This document shows, one piece after another, positions 1 to 7,508 of a stretch of 16,542 bases of DNA (position 1 is the stretch's first letter; each line of letters starts with the position of its first letter). The notes beneath the pieces were generated by a model, which was not told where the DNA came from, made no database searches, and was given only the letters and a program-made list of their open reading frames with translations. A program made the position numbers and the translations under genes. The stretch is taken from NCBI GenBank assembly GCA_964496705.1, contig CAZCBJ010000074.1, forward strand, positions 1 through 16,542, written 5' to 3'. This DNA comes from CAZCBJ01 sp964496705. GTDB taxonomy: Bacteria; Chloroflexota; Anaerolineae; Anaerolineales; Anaerolineaceae.

Positions 1-7
1 CAGTGAG

Positions 8-211
8 ATGAAGACCAGTCTATACGGCGCTGGCGAGTCTGCGCCTTCGTCAGCAGCCACGCCGGGGTACAAGCCCTTTTTTGTGATCGCTTTTTTCTTC
101 GCGGTGCTGCACCTGGGAATGCTTGTGCTGGGCAGCGGCGTGATGACTCCCATCACGGCAATATTCCTGGTTGGGCTGTTGTTGGCCCTCACCGCTTTGA
201 TACTGGGTTAA
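8..211 (+). CDS. Small two-helix membrane protein, MbhI-like hydrogenase subunit
   Basis: This 67-residue protein has a polar, Ser/Ala/Gly-rich N-terminus (residues 1-22) followed by two hydrophobic segments at about 24-42 and 46-66, with a short SGVM turn between them. No catalytic motif is visible. It sits directly before the hydrogenase small subunit (22-base gap). A TGA at 4-6 preceded by CAG, one base before its ATG, is probably the stop of an upstream gene, expected to be a NuoL/antiporter-like subunit. In archaeal Mbh operons the small membrane subunit MbhI occupies this slot between the antiporter module and MbhJ, so a structural role joining the ion-pumping and hydrogenase membrane parts is inferred from position. 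Sequence similarity to MbhI itself cannot be judged here. Its ribosome binding site would lie outside the window. Confidence 0.6.
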   Translation: MKTSLYGAGESAPSSAATPGYKPFFVIAFFFAVLHLGMLVLGSGVMTPITAIFLVGLLLALTALILG

Positions 212-233
212 GTTCTGGGTAAAGGCTCTGCTT

Positions 234-704
234 ATGGAAACGAAATTACCGGTTGTCTGGCAGGATACGATTGAGAAAATTAAGACCTGGGCGCGGGTAA
301 ATTCTCCCTGGCTGGTGCATTTTAACAGCGGCTCGTGCAACGGCTGTGATATCGAAATACTGGCGACGCTCACTCCGCGCTACGATCTGGAACGGTTTGG
401 CGTCAAGCTGCAGGGCAGCCCACGCCATGCGGATGTGCTCATTTGCACCGGTCCGGTCACCCGTCAAGCGCGCGAAAGATTGCTGCGCACCTACGAGCAA
501 ATGCCCTCACCCAAATTTGTCATTTCGGTGGGTTCATGCAGCATTTCCTCCGGTGTGTTTCATGGCTGCTACAACATCGTCGGCAGCATCAGCGAAGTGA
601 TCCCGGTGGACGTATTTATCCCGGGTTGTCCGCCGCGCCCTGAAGCGATTATCTACGGCGTGGTGCAATTGCTGGAAGGGCTTAAGGAAGGCAGGAAAGC
701 ATAA
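234..704 (+). CDS. mbhJ: Group 4 [NiFe] hydrogenase small subunit (NuoB-like)
   Basis: The 156-residue protein is the electron-transfer small subunit of a membrane-bound hydrogenase and carries the proximal [4Fe-4S] cluster next to the NiFe site. The N-terminal motif GSCNGCDIE gives C35 and C38, VGSCSIS gives C102, and the C-terminal PGCPPRP gives C131; these four are the expected cluster ligands. C71 and C112 are extra. There is no twin-arginine signal and no medial or distal cluster domain, as expected for the short group 4 and NuoB form that faces the cytoplasm. An AAAGG at 221-225 serves as ribosome binding site. Automatic pipelines may call it NADH-quinone oxidoreductase subunit B. The hydrogenase reading rests on the large subunit two genes downstream, which keeps all Ni ligands. 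Confidence 0.9.
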   Translation: METKLPVVWQDTIEKIKTWARVNSPWLVHFNSGSCNGCDIEILATLTPRYDLERFGVKLQGSPRHADVLICTGPVTRQARERLLRTYEQMPSPKFVISVGSCSISSGVFHGCYNIVGSISEVIPVDVFIPGCPPRPEAIIYGVVQLLEGLKEGRKA

Positions 705-705
705 C

Positions 706-1182
706 ATGGATCTGACCAGTTCGCTCCAATCTGCTGAAAACCTGTTAAATTACTGGACTGGCGGCATGTCGTATATTGGTGAGGAACGTTTGGATGTTGT
801 CCTCACCGCCAGTGATCTGGTTGAGGCGGTGGGCATTCTCAAAGAAGGTAAATGGGGCTATCTTTCGGCTATCACTGGCCTGGATCATCCCGCGCCTAAG
901 GATGCAGCCGGAAATTCACCCGGACATTTGGAGGTGCTGTATCATTTCACGGAAGGGGCTGCAATTCTCACCCTGCGGATTCAACTCGCGTATGATCACG
1001 CAATCCTGCCGAGCATCTGCGGGCTGCTGCCCTATGCCACCCTGTATGAGCGCGAGCTGATCGAATTGTTCGGGGCGCAAATCCCGGATACTCCCAATTC
1101 TGACCGGCTTGTGCTGCCGGATGATTGGCCGACCGAGGTCTATCCGATGCGCAAATCATTTACCGGTTTTTCAAGCGAGTGA
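706..1182 (+). CDS. mbhK: NuoC-like 30-kDa subunit of group 4 hydrogenase
   Basis: The 158-residue protein matches the complex I 30-kDa/NuoC family. The signature is in the C-terminal half: YERELIELFG, then DRLVLPDDWP and a terminal YPMRK, which correspond to the family pattern ERE-x(2)-[DE]-x-FG ... RL-PD-W ... P-[LM]-RK. It has a structural role in the peripheral arm, contacting the small and large subunits. In E. coli HycE and HyfG this domain is fused to the N-terminus of the large subunit; here it is separate, as in Mbh and Ech. It starts one base after the small-subunit stop codon, with the purine-rich AAGGAAGGCAGGAAAG stretch just upstream as ribosome binding site, so translational coupling is likely. 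Confidence 0.87.
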   Translation: MDLTSSLQSAENLLNYWTGGMSYIGEERLDVVLTASDLVEAVGILKEGKWGYLSAITGLDHPAPKDAAGNSPGHLEVLYHFTEGAAILTLRIQLAYDHAILPSICGLLPYATLYERELIELFGAQIPDTPNSDRLVLPDDWPTEVYPMRKSFTGFSSE

Positions 1183-1199
1183 CGGAGAAAGACGAGAAG

Positions 1200-2384
1200 A
1201 TGGAAAATCCTGTCAGCGGTGAAAAGTTCATCGTCCCAATCGGACCACAGCATCCTGCCTTGAAGGAACCCGGGCATTTTGAGTTCACGGTGGATGGCGA
1301 GATTGTCACCGGCGCGTCGGTGCGTTTGGGGTACGTGCATCGTGGGATCGAGAAGGGTTGCGAGCAGCGCAATTGGACGCAGAACCTATATTTACTGGAG
1401 CGGGTGTGCGGCATTTGTTCGCATGTGCATGCCACCGCCTATGCTCTGGGCGTGGAGAAACTGGCCAATGTCGAAGCGCCGCCGCGCGCGCAGGCCATCC
1501 GCACCCTGGTGGCCGAGCTGGAACGCATCCACAGCCACCTGCTCTGGCTGGGGGTTGCCGCGCATGAAGGCGGGTTTGACACGCTGTTCATGTACGCCTG
1601 GCGCGACCGCGAGACGGTGATGGACATTCTGGAAATGCTATCTGGAAACCGGGTGCATTACTCGGTCAACATTCTGGGTGGGGTCAAGGTAAATATCAAC
1701 CAACAGATCAGCGATACCATCTTGAAAGGCATGGACTTCCTCGAAGGGCGTACGCATTATTATCTGAATGTGGTCACCACCGATGAAACCTTCCTGGGGC
1801 GCACGCGCAATATCGGCAAGATGACTCGCGAACAGGCGGAAGCGCTGGCCACCGTAGGCCCCACCGCGCGCGCTTCAGGGGTGCCGTATGATATCCGCGC
1901 TGATGCGCCGTATGCAGCCTACCCGCAATACCCGGTGCGGGTGGTCACAGATACCGCTGGCGACTTGGAGGCGCGTTTTGTTGTGCGACTCAAGGAATTG
2001 CTGGAAACCTACCGCCTGGTGCGCGAGATTTTGACCAGCCTGCCGGAAGGCGACCTGCAGGTGCGTGTTCCGCGCCGCATACCGGATAATGAAGCCATCA
2101 GCCGGGTGGAAGCCCCGCGTGGAGAACTGTTTTATTATCTGAGGAGCAACGGCGGCGAGCATCCTGAGCGGATAAAGGTGCGCACACCCAGCCTGTGCAA
2201 CTGGGCATCGGTGTTGAATTTTGTCGTCGGACATAACCTGGCAGACATTCCGATGATCCTGGCCGGGATTGATCCATGTTTTTCCTGCAATGACCGCATG
2301 GTGACCCTCACAAGCGGCGCAGACTCCCATAAATGGTCTTGGGAGAAATTGCGCCGTTATGGAATCGAGTATTATCAGCGATGA
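1200..2384 (+). CDS. mbhL: Group 4 [NiFe] hydrogenase large (catalytic) subunit
   Basis: This 394-residue subunit carries the NiFe active site for H2 evolution. The N-terminal Ni motif is RVCGICSHVHA (C70, C73) and the C-terminal one is DPCFSC (C360, C363), so all four Ni-ligating cysteines are present; a NuoD-type subunit would lack them. A 28-residue tail follows R366 and is the expected C-terminal extension removed after Ni insertion; HycE-type subunits are cut after Arg at this place. The HycI-type protease gene ends this operon. The frame is open back to an ATG at 1125 inside the NuoC-like gene, but the ATG at 1200 is preferred: it is preceded by purine-rich GGAGAAAGACGAGAAG, and the family-like sequence begins there. 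The gap to the previous stop is 17 bases. Confidence 0.92.
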   Translation: MENPVSGEKFIVPIGPQHPALKEPGHFEFTVDGEIVTGASVRLGYVHRGIEKGCEQRNWTQNLYLLERVCGICSHVHATAYALGVEKLANVEAPPRAQAIRTLVAELERIHSHLLWLGVAAHEGGFDTLFMYAWRDRETVMDILEMLSGNRVHYSVNILGGVKVNINQQISDTILKGMDFLEGRTHYYLNVVTTDETFLGRTRNIGKMTREQAEALATVGPTARASGVPYDIRADAPYAAYPQYPVRVVTDTAGDLEARFVVRLKELLETYRLVREILTSLPEGDLQVRVPRRIPDNEAISRVEAPRGELFYYLRSNGGEHPERIKVRTPSLCNWASVLNFVVGHNLADIPMILAGIDPCFSCNDRMVTLTSGADSHKWSWEKLRRYGIEYYQR

Positions 2385-3319
2385 GCGCGCTAGACATACA
2401 TTCTTTGATTGCTTTGCTGTTCTTTCCGGGAGGACTTTTCCTGATGGTGGTGGGTCTGGTCTATGAATGGGTGGATCGCAAACTGGTGGCCCGATTCCAG
2501 AACCGGGTAGGACCGCGCTGGTTCCAACCGTTGGCGGACGTGGTCAAGTTGCTGGCCAAAGAAGAAATCATCCCTCAAGGGGTTCACCGCGGTTTATTCA
2601 TCGGTCTGCCCATTGTGGCGCTGGCGGCAGCATTAAGCGCCGGGTTGTACACCCCGTTGTTTGGTTTTACGCCGGCGTATGACTTCAACGGCGACCTGGT
2701 GGTGACGCTGTACCTGCTCAGCATGCTGACCCTGTGCATTGGCCTGGCCGGGGCAAATACCAACAACCGTTTTTCGCTGGTGGGTGCCACCCGCGCCTTG
2801 ACTCAGCTTTTTTCCTATGAGGCTCCGTTCCTGCTGGCGCTCCTGGGTCCGGCGCTGGTTGCCCGCTCCTGGAATATCACCGTGATCAATCTGTATGCCC
2901 ACCAAAACACCTGGATGGTGGTGACGCAGTTCGTGGGCTTCTTGGTGGCGCTGGTGGGTTTGATGGGCAAACTGGAATTGCCGCCCTTCGATGCGCCTGA
3001 GGCGGAGACCGAAATCGTTTCCGGTGCGTTGACTGAATATTCGGGACGCGGACTGGCTCTGTTCCGCCTGGGCAAAAACGTCGAGCTGGTGGTAGGTCTG
3101 ACCCTGGTGGCGGCTTTCTATCTGGGAGGTCTGGCCAATCCATTGGAGTTCATCCTGAAGACGTTGGGATTGTTGCTGCTCATGGCGGCGCTGCAGTCGA
3201 TGTTCGCTCGCCTGCGCATCGACCAAACGGTTGGCCTGTGGTGGCGGTTGGGCGCGATCATCGCGCTGCTGCAAATCCTGGCGATCATTATTGGTAGGCA
3301 ATTTGGCGGCTTGTTTTAG
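2381..3319 (+). CDS. mbhM: NuoH-like membrane anchor subunit of group 4 hydrogenase
   Basis: The 312-residue polytopic protein (about eight hydrophobic segments) belongs to the NuoH/HycD/MbhM family and links the soluble hydrogenase arm to the ion-translocating membrane arm. Conserved loop motifs are visible: YEWVDRKLVARFQNRVGPRW and ADVVKLLAKEEIIPQ near the N-terminus, and PPFDAPEAETEIVSG followed by LTEYSG in the middle. The acidic residues of the latter are a hallmark of NuoH coupling loops. The chosen ATG at 2381 overlaps the large-subunit stop as ATGA, indicating translational coupling. An upstream in-frame ATG at 2333 would put 16 extra residues inside the large subunit and is not favoured. 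Product names such as NADH dehydrogenase subunit H or formate hydrogenlyase subunit 4 refer to the same family. Confidence 0.9.
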   Translation: MSALDIHSLIALLFFPGGLFLMVVGLVYEWVDRKLVARFQNRVGPRWFQPLADVVKLLAKEEIIPQGVHRGLFIGLPIVALAAALSAGLYTPLFGFTPAYDFNGDLVVTLYLLSMLTLCIGLAGANTNNRFSLVGATRALTQLFSYEAPFLLALLGPALVARSWNITVINLYAHQNTWMVVTQFVGFLVALVGLMGKLELPPFDAPEAETEIVSGALTEYSGRGLALFRLGKNVELVVGLTLVAAFYLGGLANPLEFILKTLGLLLLMAALQSMFARLRIDQTVGLWWRLGAIIALLQILAIIIGRQFGGLF

Positions 3320-3323
3320 GAGG
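3318..3323 (+). promoter_or_regulatory. Strong Shine-Dalgarno before the ferredoxin subunit
   Basis: A perfect AGGAGG overlaps the last two bases of the preceding TAG stop and lies four bases before the ATG at 3328. It is the clearest ribosome binding site in the hydrogenase operon and fixes the start of the ferredoxin subunit. Confidence 0.75.
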
Positions 3324-3327
3324 AAGC

Positions 3328-3750
3328 ATGAAAGTTGGCGCATTACTGGGAGACATCATCCGTTCGCTGTTCCGGAGGCCGGTGACCGAGCGTTATCCGT
3401 TTGAGCGCCGCGCGGCGCCTGAGCGTTTCCGCGGTGAGTTGTTCTGGGATCCAGCCAAATGTTCCGGCTGCCAGTTGTGCATCAAAGATTGCCCGGCCAA
3501 TGCGATTGAGCTGATCGTGCTGGATCGGGCGAACAAGCGTTTTGTCTTGCGTTACCATGCTGACCGCTGCATCTACTGCTCGCAATGCGTGATCAACTGC
3601 CGTTTCAAGTGCCTGAACATGTCCAATGCCGAATGGGAGCTTGCCTCGCGGCAGAGCCAACCGTTCACCGTGAATTATGGTCGCGATGAAGACATCCAGT
3701 TCCTCCTGGAGCGCGAAGCTCAAGCAGACGCTGCTGCTCGCTGCGAGTGA
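3328..3750 (+). CDS. mbhN: Two-[4Fe-4S] ferredoxin-like hydrogenase subunit (NuoI/MbhN-like)
   Basis: The 140-residue protein has two CxxCxxCxxxC clusters: C45-C48-C51-C55 (CSGCQLCIKDCP) and C81-C84-C87-C91 (CIYCSQCVINC), with an extra C95 shortly after. This is the electron entry subunit of the complex, probably receiving electrons from soluble reduced ferredoxin and passing them to the small subunit. The second cluster is followed by R rather than the classical P. The N-terminal 20 residues are basic and amphipathic, consistent with docking on the membrane arm. The C-terminal part (about 108-140) is variable and acidic. The next gene starts inside this one, overlapping its last 74 bases. 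HyfH, HycF and NuoI are the family alternatives; gene order favours MbhN. Confidence 0.9.
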   Translation: MKVGALLGDIIRSLFRRPVTERYPFERRAAPERFRGELFWDPAKCSGCQLCIKDCPANAIELIVLDRANKRFVLRYHADRCIYCSQCVINCRFKCLNMSNAEWELASRQSQPFTVNYGRDEDIQFLLEREAQADAAARCE

Positions 3751-4201
3751 GGCAGGGCATCCAGCCAGGCTGGGGGTGCTGGGTATCGGCAGCGAACTCA
3801 ATGGGGATGATGCAGCCGGGTTGCTGGTTGCGCGCCGTTTGATGGAGCAGGTCGGCGCGAAAGACTGGCTGCTGGTCATTGAGGCCGGGCAGGCGCCGGA
3901 AAATTTCAGCGGTGTGCTACGCCGATTCCAAGCGGATGTGGTGCTGCTGGTGGATGCAGCCGAGATGGGTGAGTCGCCCGGGAGCATCGCCTGGTTGGAC
4001 TGGCGCGAGGCGGACGGCTTTGGCGCTTCCACCCACACCACCTCGTTGGCCTTGCTGGCGCAGTTCCTGACCGGCGAATTGGGCTGCAGGGTGGTTTTGT
4101 TGGGCATTCAGCCTGCGAGCGTCCAAGAAGGTGATCCTGTTTCAAGCGCGGTAAGGCAGGCGGCTCATAGCATTGTCGCGCAGATGTTGTTACTGGCATG
4201 A
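3677..4201 (+). CDS. hycI: HycI-type [NiFe] hydrogenase maturation endopeptidase (M52)
   Basis: The 174-residue protein belongs to the M52 family that clips the C-terminal tail from the Ni-loaded large subunit. Visible motifs are LGIGSELNGDDAAG (metal-ligand candidate D45), LLVDAAEMG (D93) and STHTTSL (H120). They align with the D16, D62 and H90 Ni-recognition residues of E. coli HycI, whose surrounding sequences are alike. The annotated start (3677) gives a 31-residue lead before the first conserved strand and overlaps the ferredoxin gene by 74 bases; a second ATG in frame is at 3686. No ATG or GTG start downstream would keep the conserved core, so the overlap looks real. No clear ribosome binding site precedes either start, so translation is probably coupled to the ferredoxin gene. 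Its substrate should be the large subunit encoded at 1200-2384. Confidence 0.88.
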   Translation: MVAMKTSSSSWSAKLKQTLLLAASEAGHPARLGVLGIGSELNGDDAAGLLVARRLMEQVGAKDWLLVIEAGQAPENFSGVLRRFQADVVLLVDAAEMGESPGSIAWLDWREADGFGASTHTTSLALLAQFLTGELGCRVVLLGIQPASVQEGDPVSSAVRQAAHSIVAQMLLLA

Positions 4202-4253
4202 GTTTTATCCGGGTAGCAAGTGATCTTTGTTATTATGAATCAGAATCAAACGG

Positions 4254-4259
4254 TATAAA
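4254..4259 (+). promoter_or_regulatory. Possible -10 element upstream of the CDF gene
   Basis: A TATAAA lies in the AT-richer 116-base gap between the hydrogenase operon and the CDF gene, about 60 bases before the ATG. The best -35-like hexamer, TTGTTA at 4227-4232, is 21 bases away, which is too far for a good sigma-70 promoter. No hairpin terminator for the hydrogenase operon was found in this gap. The call is tentative. Confidence 0.25.
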
Positions 4260-4317
4260 ATGAGAGTTTGGCTTGGTGTTGGCGGTGTGAACGGTATGAG
4301 ACTCATGGAAAGAAAGC

Positions 4318-5475
4318 ATGATTGTTGACGAGACCGCGCGGAAAGAGAAAAACTCGGCTGCATTTACTTCGGTGATTGCGGCGATTCTATTAACCACCTT
4401 CAAGATCATCGTTGGTGTTCTCACCGGCAGTCTGGGCATTCTGGCGGAAGCTGCCCATTCCGCATTGGACCTGGTTGCGACTGTTGTAACCCTGGTGGCG
4501 GTACGCATCTCCGGGAAACCAGCCGATGCGGAACACCCTTTTGGGCATGGAAAAGTCGAAAATTTATCCGCCTTATTCGAAACCCTGCTGCTCCTGGTTA
4601 CCTGCGTTTGGATTATCTACGAAGCCGTTCAACGGCTTTTTGTCCGGCCGGTGCAGGTGGATGCGTCCATCTGGGCTTTTATCGTCATGTTTACGTCGAT
4701 CATCATCGATTGGAATCGCTCGCGAATTCTTTACAGGGCTGCCAGGAAATATAAAAGCCAGGCGTTGGAAGCGGATGGGCTGCACTTCCGCACGGATATC
4801 TGGAGTTCCTCGGTGGTCATCGTCGGGTTGATCGGGGTCAAGCTGGCTGAGATTTTTCCAGGGCTGGATTTTCTGCACATGGCCGACTCACTGGCGGCGC
4901 TGGGTGTGGCGATCATAGTGATCGTCGTCAGCCTGGAATTGGGCAAACGCACCATCACCGGCTTGCTTGACACTGCGCCTAAAGGCATGGCGGAGCAGAT
5001 CATCGCCGAGGTGGAACGGCTGCCGGGCATTAATGATTGCCACGATGTGCGCATTCGCCACTCCGGTCCTTTTACTTTTGTGGATGTGCATATTCTGCTG
5101 GATGGCGAGCAAACGCTCGAATCAGCGCACGAAATCACCGAGGTGGTGGAAAAGACCATCAAAAAAATTGCGCCGGATTCGGATGTATTTGTCCACCCTG
5201 AACCGCGCAATGAGTTGACGCCACCAGAAGACATCAAACAGCGAATCAAAGAGGCGGTATCGGCATTGCCCGGGGTGGCGGATTGTCATAACGTCGAGGT
5301 GCGTTATTCTGCCGGTGATTTATTCGTTGAGGTGCATGTGTTGATGGACGGCGGATTATCGTTGACCGAAGCCCATGAATTGACCGAGGCTGTGGAAAGC
5401 GTTATCACCGCGATTGTGCCTCAGGCGAAAATCTCAGTCCACCCCGAACCTGCCCCTGATCATCCCACGCCCTGA
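4318..5475 (+). CDS. Cation diffusion facilitator (CDF) metal exporter with duplicated C-terminal domain
   Basis: The 385-residue inner-membrane protein exports divalent metal by proton antiport. The membrane part (about residues 12-215) has the GSLGILAEAAHSALD helix-2 motif and the EADGLHFRTD helix-5 motif. The site-A residues are H47, D51, H156 and D160, an HD-HD set typical of Zn/Cd-type members rather than the DD-HD of FieF. The HPFGHGKVENL loop is also typical. After it come two tandem cytoplasmic dimerisation/metal-binding domains, residues 221-296 and 303-378. They align without gaps, with about 35 of 76 positions identical by my hand count, and each keeps DCH, VH, AHE and a final VHPEP. 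Most CDF proteins have one such domain. Start at the ATG at 4318, preceded by GGAAAG. It is monocistronic, and its stop is 11 bases from the stop of the convergent HD-GYP gene. Confidence 0.93.
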   Translation: MIVDETARKEKNSAAFTSVIAAILLTTFKIIVGVLTGSLGILAEAAHSALDLVATVVTLVAVRISGKPADAEHPFGHGKVENLSALFETLLLLVTCVWIIYEAVQRLFVRPVQVDASIWAFIVMFTSIIIDWNRSRILYRAARKYKSQALEADGLHFRTDIWSSSVVIVGLIGVKLAEIFPGLDFLHMADSLAALGVAIIVIVVSLELGKRTITGLLDTAPKGMAEQIIAEVERLPGINDCHDVRIRHSGPFTFVDVHILLDGEQTLESAHEITEVVEKTIKKIAPDSDVFVHPEPRNELTPPEDIKQRIKEAVSALPGVADCHNVEVRYSAGDLFVEVHVLMDGGLSLTEAHELTEAVESVITAIVPQAKISVHPEPAPDHPTP

Positions 5476-5486
5476 ACCTGCCTGTT

Positions 5487-7493
5487 CTAAGAGGACGACA
5501 GCGGGACCTCGTCAGCGATGATGCTGGTGAAATCATCCACAAGCTGCGGATCGAATAACTTGCCGCTCTGTTCCTGGATGTATCGGAGAGCTTCCTCTTT
5601 ACTCCATGCCTTGCGGAAAGGTCGGTCTGAAGTGAGCGCGTCCCACACATCCACAATGGTGAAGATGCGCGCTTCAAGCGGTATCTCCTCACCTCGCAAT
5701 CCCCGCGGATAACCGCTGCCGTCCCAGTGTTCGTGGTGGCAGTAGGGAATGGAGATGGCCGGATGCAAAAAAGGAATCGCGGTCATGAGCTGGTAGGCGA
5801 ATACGGGATGCTCTTTGATCACATCCATCTCGTCCGAGGTGAGTGGTCCGGGTTTGAGCAGAATCGAATCAGGGATGACCAGCTTGCCAATATCATGCAG
5901 CAGCGCGCCGCGGCGGAAGTGCAGTAATCGGTCGTTGCGGATGCCCAGTTGTTGCGCCATTCGCTCAGCGATCTCGGCCACGCGGTGGGTATGACCCGAG
6001 GAAACGCGGTCGCGCACCTCAATGGTTTGCGCCCAGCCTTCGATGGTGGCGTCGTAGGCGAGGATCAGCTCGGTGTTGGTGCGCTGCAGGCTCTCAAACA
6101 ATTGTGCGTCCGCCACGGCGATGGCGGCCTGCATGCCCAATGCCTCCAGAAAATCGAGCCATTCCTGATCCGGGCTGAGGCGGGCGCGGTTGAAAATTTC
6201 AAGCACGCCTTTGATTTGACCTTTGGCGACCAGCGGTACGGCATAATAGGCTTCAAACCCTTCGCGCATGAAAAAAGAAGAGCCGAAGAATTCATTTTCC
6301 ATCTGCGACAGATCAGGGATGGCGATCACCTTGCGGCGCAACACGGCCTGACCGGCATATTCTTCACCGATGCGCAGGCGCGTGTTCTGTCGTCCGCTGG
6401 TTCGAAAACCGCTGCCGGCTGCGTATTCCAGCGACCGGGTGTTTTCATTGAATACAAATACATCAGCGGCGTCCACATGCAGCTTGGTGATCACCTGATC
6501 CATGAGGATGTCAAGGGTCACCTTCAAGTCAACGCTGCCGCTGATGGCCAGGTCAATGGTGCGCAGGGCCGAGAGACGTTGGATCTGGCGCTGCACCTGT
6601 TCCTGGGAGCGCTTGCGCTGGATGGCCATTGCGATCTGGGTGGAGACGAATTCGAGGATTTCCTTGTCTGATTCGGTGTAGCGTACGCCTTCGTTGTAGC
6701 TCTGCACCACCAGCACACCGATGGCTTCCCGCCGGGTCACCAGCGGCACGCCCAACCAGTCGATGGCATCGGTACCGATGGGATCAATCTCACCCCGCGC
6801 CACCAGGTCATTAAACACTTCCGGTGTGGCCAGAAGGGATGTGCGCGTACGCAAAACATATTCGGTGGAGCCTTTGCCCAGCTTTTTAGGGGTGGGCGCC
6901 GTATCATATTCGTCCACAAAATACGGAAAGATCAGATACTCGTTGATCGGGTCAAATAACGCGATGTACAGGTTATTGGCGGGCATCAACTGGCGAATGA
7001 TGGCGTGGATGGAGCCGTAGAGTTCGTCGGGATTTTCAGCGTGGAGCGTGGCCTCGGAAATGGCGAAGATGGAGTTCTGGATGCGCTCTGAGCGTTTGCG
7101 GTGGGTGATATCCTGTACGATGGCCTGAATGATCACCTCGCCTGTCTTGGGATTATTTGTCAGGTAAGAATCGTGCAGGATCCATTTTTCCTGCCCGGAC
7201 AGTGTGCGGAAGGGATATTCAAGGTCCTGCACCCGCCCATATTTGACGATTTGTTCGCGCAGGTAGCGTTTGGGGCGGATATACTGGAAAAGGTCGGAGA
7301 TATTTTTACCGATCACATTTTCTGGATCAGGGTACATCCCCTCAAGATCGAAAATACGCAGGGAGCCGCGGTCCATATATAGAAGGGTGCCGTCTAATTT
7401 AAAGCGGTATAGACCGATGTTCGCGAATTCTAGCGCTTCCTTGCGAATATTTTCTATCTCGTTGGCTTCGAAAGATGCATCCGGAATGCTCAT
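5487..7493 (-). CDS. PAS-GAF-GAF-HD-GYP cyclic-di-GMP phosphodiesterase
   Basis: The 668-residue cytoplasmic protein has no transmembrane segment. Domains in order are PAS (about 15-133), GAF (about 140-295), GAF (about 305-465) and HD-GYP (about 475-655). The HD-GYP domain looks catalytically intact: GHTHRV at 500-505, the LLHDIGK motif with H533/D534, HP at 562-563, HHEHWDGSGYP at 586-596 followed by LRGEEIP, and D615 in VDVWDAL. It should hydrolyse c-di-GMP in response to signals perceived by the PAS and GAF domains, whose ligands cannot be read from sequence. The ATG at 7493 has only a weak CAGG upstream. A perfect TATAAT lies nine bases before the ATG, so a near-leaderless transcript or a later start (M40, M53) is possible. 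An HD-only hydrolase acting on another nucleotide is less likely because the GYP motif is complete. Confidence 0.92.
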   Translation of the reverse strand: MSIPDASFEANEIENIRKEALEFANIGLYRFKLDGTLLYMDRGSLRIFDLEGMYPDPENVIGKNISDLFQYIRPKRYLREQIVKYGRVQDLEYPFRTLSGQEKWILHDSYLTNNPKTGEVIIQAIVQDITHRKRSERIQNSIFAISEATLHAENPDELYGSIHAIIRQLMPANNLYIALFDPINEYLIFPYFVDEYDTAPTPKKLGKGSTEYVLRTRTSLLATPEVFNDLVARGEIDPIGTDAIDWLGVPLVTRREAIGVLVVQSYNEGVRYTESDKEILEFVSTQIAMAIQRKRSQEQVQRQIQRLSALRTIDLAISGSVDLKVTLDILMDQVITKLHVDAADVFVFNENTRSLEYAAGSGFRTSGRQNTRLRIGEEYAGQAVLRRKVIAIPDLSQMENEFFGSSFFMREGFEAYYAVPLVAKGQIKGVLEIFNRARLSPDQEWLDFLEALGMQAAIAVADAQLFESLQRTNTELILAYDATIEGWAQTIEVRDRVSSGHTHRVAEIAERMAQQLGIRNDRLLHFRRGALLHDIGKLVIPDSILLKPGPLTSDEMDVIKEHPVFAYQLMTAIPFLHPAISIPYCHHEHWDGSGYPRGLRGEEIPLEARIFTIVDVWDALTSDRPFRKAWSKEEALRYIQEQSGKLFDPQLVDDFTSIIADEVPLSSS

Positions 7494-7502
7494 AACCTGT
7501 GC

Positions 7503-7508
7503 ATTATA
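7503..7508 (-). promoter_or_regulatory. Possible -10 element (TATAAT) of the HD-GYP gene
   Basis: On the - strand a perfect TATAAT lies nine bases upstream of the HD-GYP ATG; it is part of TATAAGATATAAT. Upstream candidates for the -35 box (GTGACA or TTGTGA near 7529-7536) are 20-22 bases from TATAAT, or 13-15 from the alternative TATAAG, neither ideal. The rest of the 100-base gap between the dehydrogenase stop and this gene shows no clear terminator hairpin. Confidence 0.3.

Noticed and set aside
1125..1199. Upstream ATG for the hydrogenase large subunit
   Set aside because: It lies inside the conserved C-terminus of the NuoC-like gene; the ATG at 1200 fits the family N-terminus and has a purine-rich site before it.
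2279..2300. Selenocysteine version of the large-subunit active site
   Set aside because: Both C-terminal Ni ligands are encoded by TGT/TGC cysteine codons, and no in-frame TGA is present.
234..3750. Respiratory complex I (NADH-quinone oxidoreductase) genes
   Set aside because: The NuoD-like subunit keeps all four Ni-ligating cysteines and a cleavable tail, and the operon ends with a hydrogenase maturation protease; no NuoE, NuoF or NuoG genes are present.
2633..4107. Two - strand frames (236 and 254 codons) opposite the NuoH-like, ferredoxin and protease genes
   Set aside because: Both lie wholly within strongly supported + strand genes and show no motifs; they are antisense artefacts.
5473..5489. 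Bidirectional terminator between the convergent CDF and HD-GYP genes
   Set aside because: Only 11 bases separate the stop codons and no stable inverted repeat with a T-tract was found there.
5949..6671. 240-codon + strand frame opposite the HD-GYP gene
   Set aside because: The - strand protein has intact PAS, GAF and HD-GYP motifs throughout; the + frame has none.
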